Source: Azospirillum thiophilum (GTDB lineage: Bacteria > Pseudomonadota > Alphaproteobacteria > Azospirillales > Azospirillaceae). Taken from it: a stretch of DNA of 64,000 bases. A model generated the notes under the pieces. The model was given only the letters and a program-made list of their open reading frames with translations. It searched no databases and had not been told where the DNA came from. This document shows, in pieces, positions 62,487 through 64,000 of this stretch. Every line of letters starts with the position of its first letter. Positions within the stretch are counted from its first letter, which is position 1. Position numbers and translations under genes: made by a program. Location: NCBI RefSeq assembly GCF_001305595.1, contig NZ_CP012401.1:1871001-1935000 (forward strand). Reading direction: 5' to 3'.

Positions 62487-62784
62487 GAACCGCAGCGTCC
62501 CCTTGTTTCCGAGGCAGGTTTCCAAAGCCTGGGTTTCCGAAGCCTGAAACCATCCCGATACATTGGGGCAGTTTCAGGCGCACAGTCTTTAGTAATGGTT
62601 AATGGCCTGGGCAACGGTTACGATTCCGTAATTTCCGAATCGCGGAGACGATGGAGCGTCGGGGGCGGAAGGGCGCAGCCGGAACTTCGCATCTGCGAAG
62701 ACGTCCGTACGTCCTGCCGCGTTGGTTGCGGCCATGATAGGCTGGGCAGTCGTCCTGCCATGCCCCGTTCGTGAAGGTGCCGTC

Positions 62785-64000
62785 ATGTCCGCTTTGCCGG
62801 TGATCCATGATTTCGCCGCCGAGGCGTCGGACCCCGGCCGCTATGCCGCCCTCGATGGCGATTGGTCGCTGGCGGTCGCCGATGTCACCGGCAGCACGCG
62901 GCTGGCCGGACAGGGACGGCACCGTGACGTCAATTTCGTCGCCGCCGCCGTGGTCGCGGTGCTGTCGGCGGCGGTGCGCGCCGGGGACGATCCGGTCGCC
63001 TGCCAGTTCGGCGGCGACGGCGCCATCGCCGCGGTCCCGCCGGGACGGGAGGAGGAGGCGCGCGTGGCGCTTGCCGCGCTTGCCGATTGGTCGGCCGCGG
63101 TGATGGACGTGCCGTTGCGAGTCGGGCTTGTGCCGGTGCGGGCGCTGCTCGACCATGGGCTCGAGGTTCTGGCCGCCCTGCATGATTTCGGCAACGGCAA
63201 TTGTTTCGGCCTGTTCCTGGGGGCCGGCGTGGTGGCCGCCGACGCCTGGGTGAAGGAGGATGCGCGCTGGCGCCTGACGCCGCGGCCGGGACCGCTGCCG
63301 GGATTGGAGTCGGTGTCCTGCCGCTGGAATCCGGTGCCGCCGCGCCGGGGCATGGTGCTGTGCGTGATCGTCGACGCGGTCGATCCCGGTGCGGCCGGGC
63401 TGGGCGAACTGGCCCGCATCCAGCGCGCCATCGAGGCCATTGTGCCCACCGCCGGAGCCGCGCCGCTGGGCAGCGGCGAGCGGCTGGAAGCGCGCTGGCC
63501 GCCGGCATGGCGCGCCCTGCTGATGGAGGCGCGCGGCACCGGCGGCAATGGCGGTGGCATCGGGGACGGCGGGCGCCTTGGATGGGGTGTCCGGACCCGG
63601 CGGATCGCCTCGGCCCTGGCGACTTCGGCTCTGCTGGTGCTGTTGCTGAAGCTGGGCCTGAAACTGGGGCGCTTCGATCCGGAGGATTACCGCCATCGCA
63701 TGGCCGAGCGCACCGACTTCCGGAAATCGGCGGGCGGGCCGCGGCTGGTGCTGGACGTGACCCTGGAGGAAGCGGATGCCATCGAATCGCTGCTGGCCCG
63801 GGCGGCGGAGGCCGGCACGATCCGCTACGGCACCGCAAGGGCCGACGCCACGACGGTGACCTGCCTGGTTGGCGACGTGACCGCCGACCGCCATGTCCAT
63901 TTCGTCGATGGGGCCGATCTGGGTTTCTGGCGTGCGTCGGTCATGCTGAAGGCGATGAAGGTGCGGGACCAGCCTCTCGTCCGGACCGTCGTGCCGGTCC
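62785..64000 (+). CDS. DUF3095 family protein (adenylate cyclase-like fold), cut by the window end
   Basis: At least 405 residues, open at 64000. The N-terminus (MSALPVIHDFAAEASDPGRY, then DWSLAVADVTGSTRLAGQGR, HRDVNFVAAAVVAVLSA and CQFGGDGAIAAVPPG) matches DUF3095, which is related to class III nucleotide cyclases. The DVTGSTR and FGGDGA elements sit where the cyclase metal-binding motifs lie. A hydrophobic segment (ALATSALLVLLLKLGLKLGR) occurs near residue 280. The visible end (HFVDGADLGFWRASVMLKAM) suggests only a few residues are missing. The product's activity is unknown. Confidence 0.85.
   Translation, partial: MSALPVIHDFAAEASDPGRYAALDGDWSLAVADVTGSTRLAGQGRHRDVNFVAAAVVAVLSAAVRAGDDPVACQFGGDGAIAAVPPGREEEARVALAALADWSAAVMDVPLRVGLVPVRALLDHGLEVLAALHDFGNGNCFGLFLGAGVVAADAWVKEDARWRLTPRPGPLPGLESVSCRWNPVPPRRGMVLCVIVDAVDPGAAGLGELARIQRAIEAIVPTAGAAPLGSGERLEARWPPAWRALLMEARGTGGNGGGIGDGGRLGWGVRTRRIASALATSALLVLLLKLGLKLGRFDPEDYRHRMAERTDFRKSAGGPRLVLDVTLEEADAIESLLARAAEAGTIRYGTARADATTVTCLVGDVTADRHVHFVDGADLGFWRASVMLKAMKVRDQPLVRTVVPV

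Noticed and set aside
60210..62774. Very long plus-strand frame opposite mutL
   Set aside because: Antisense artefact of the mutL gene; the composition is typical of shadow frames and no domain is visible.

Overview
The window is GC-rich alphaproteobacterial chromosome. It most resembles Azospirillum or a close Rhodospirillales relative, judged from gene content: an NDUFA12-type complex I subunit next to mlaD and a DUF2155 gene, a cysE-iscR-desulfurase-hscB-ferredoxin-mnmA run, a DUF3095 gene and a cytoplasmic PAS chemoreceptor. The genus is an inference, because no rRNA gene is present.

Positions 1 to about 20,720 form a mobile region that ends at a tRNA-Met gene. From the left it holds: (i) a 2,125-residue multidomain SF1 helicase with a fused PD-(D/E)XK nuclease domain, plausible anti-phage cargo; (ii) a complete IS1595-family element (7164-8824) with an 8-bp target duplication, inserted in the last codons of (iii) a plasmid-type helicase/ATPase gene that is also split by a one-base frameshift at a G6 tract; (iv) an IS256-family element without target duplication; (v) plasmid genes, namely a KfrA-like DNA-binding coiled-coil protein, a hairpin-rich oriT candidate, a MobC-like accessory protein and a relaxase; (vi) two tandem large serine recombinase genes, the first truncated and lacking catalytic residues, the second full length with its reading frame running through the tRNA terminator into the tRNA-Met gene. 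I read this as the right part of an integrated mobilisable element. Its left end is outside the window.

From 20,721 on, the genes are housekeeping. The cysE-iscR-cysteine desulfurase-hscB-ferredoxin-mnmA run (26003 down to 20965) joins cysteine supply, Fe-S assembly and tRNA thiolation behind one good promoter with an IscR-box-like palindrome in its spacer. Next come an alpha/beta hydrolase, the DUF2155/lipoprotein/mlaD/NDUFA12 set, an MFS exporter with a LysR regulator, a NUDIX hydrolase overlapping an EAL phosphodiesterase tail to tail, ychF, rplY-pth, an atypical class A penicillin-binding protein, hisS, a secreted Lys/Ala/Thr-rich protein, pyrC, a TPR protein, xseA diverging from purD, a chemoreceptor with two near-identical PAS domains, tadA, rluB-rsmD, an oxalate/formate-type MFS antiporter with a structured leader, a GH13 trehalose-synthase-like enzyme, an HxlR regulator diverging from an NAD(P)-binding oxidoreductase, an HdeD-like/thiol-domain fusion coupled to an MFS gene, mutL, a small conserved gene and a DUF3095 gene cut by the window edge.

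The most unusual points are the giant helicase-nuclease, the tandem active/inactive recombinases and recombinase-tRNA overlap, the IS1595 insertion that rewrites only a C-terminus, an HscB without a normal HPD motif in a locus lacking hscA and iscU, and the palindromic leader before the MFS antiporter. All assignments come from reading the sequence; no database search was run.
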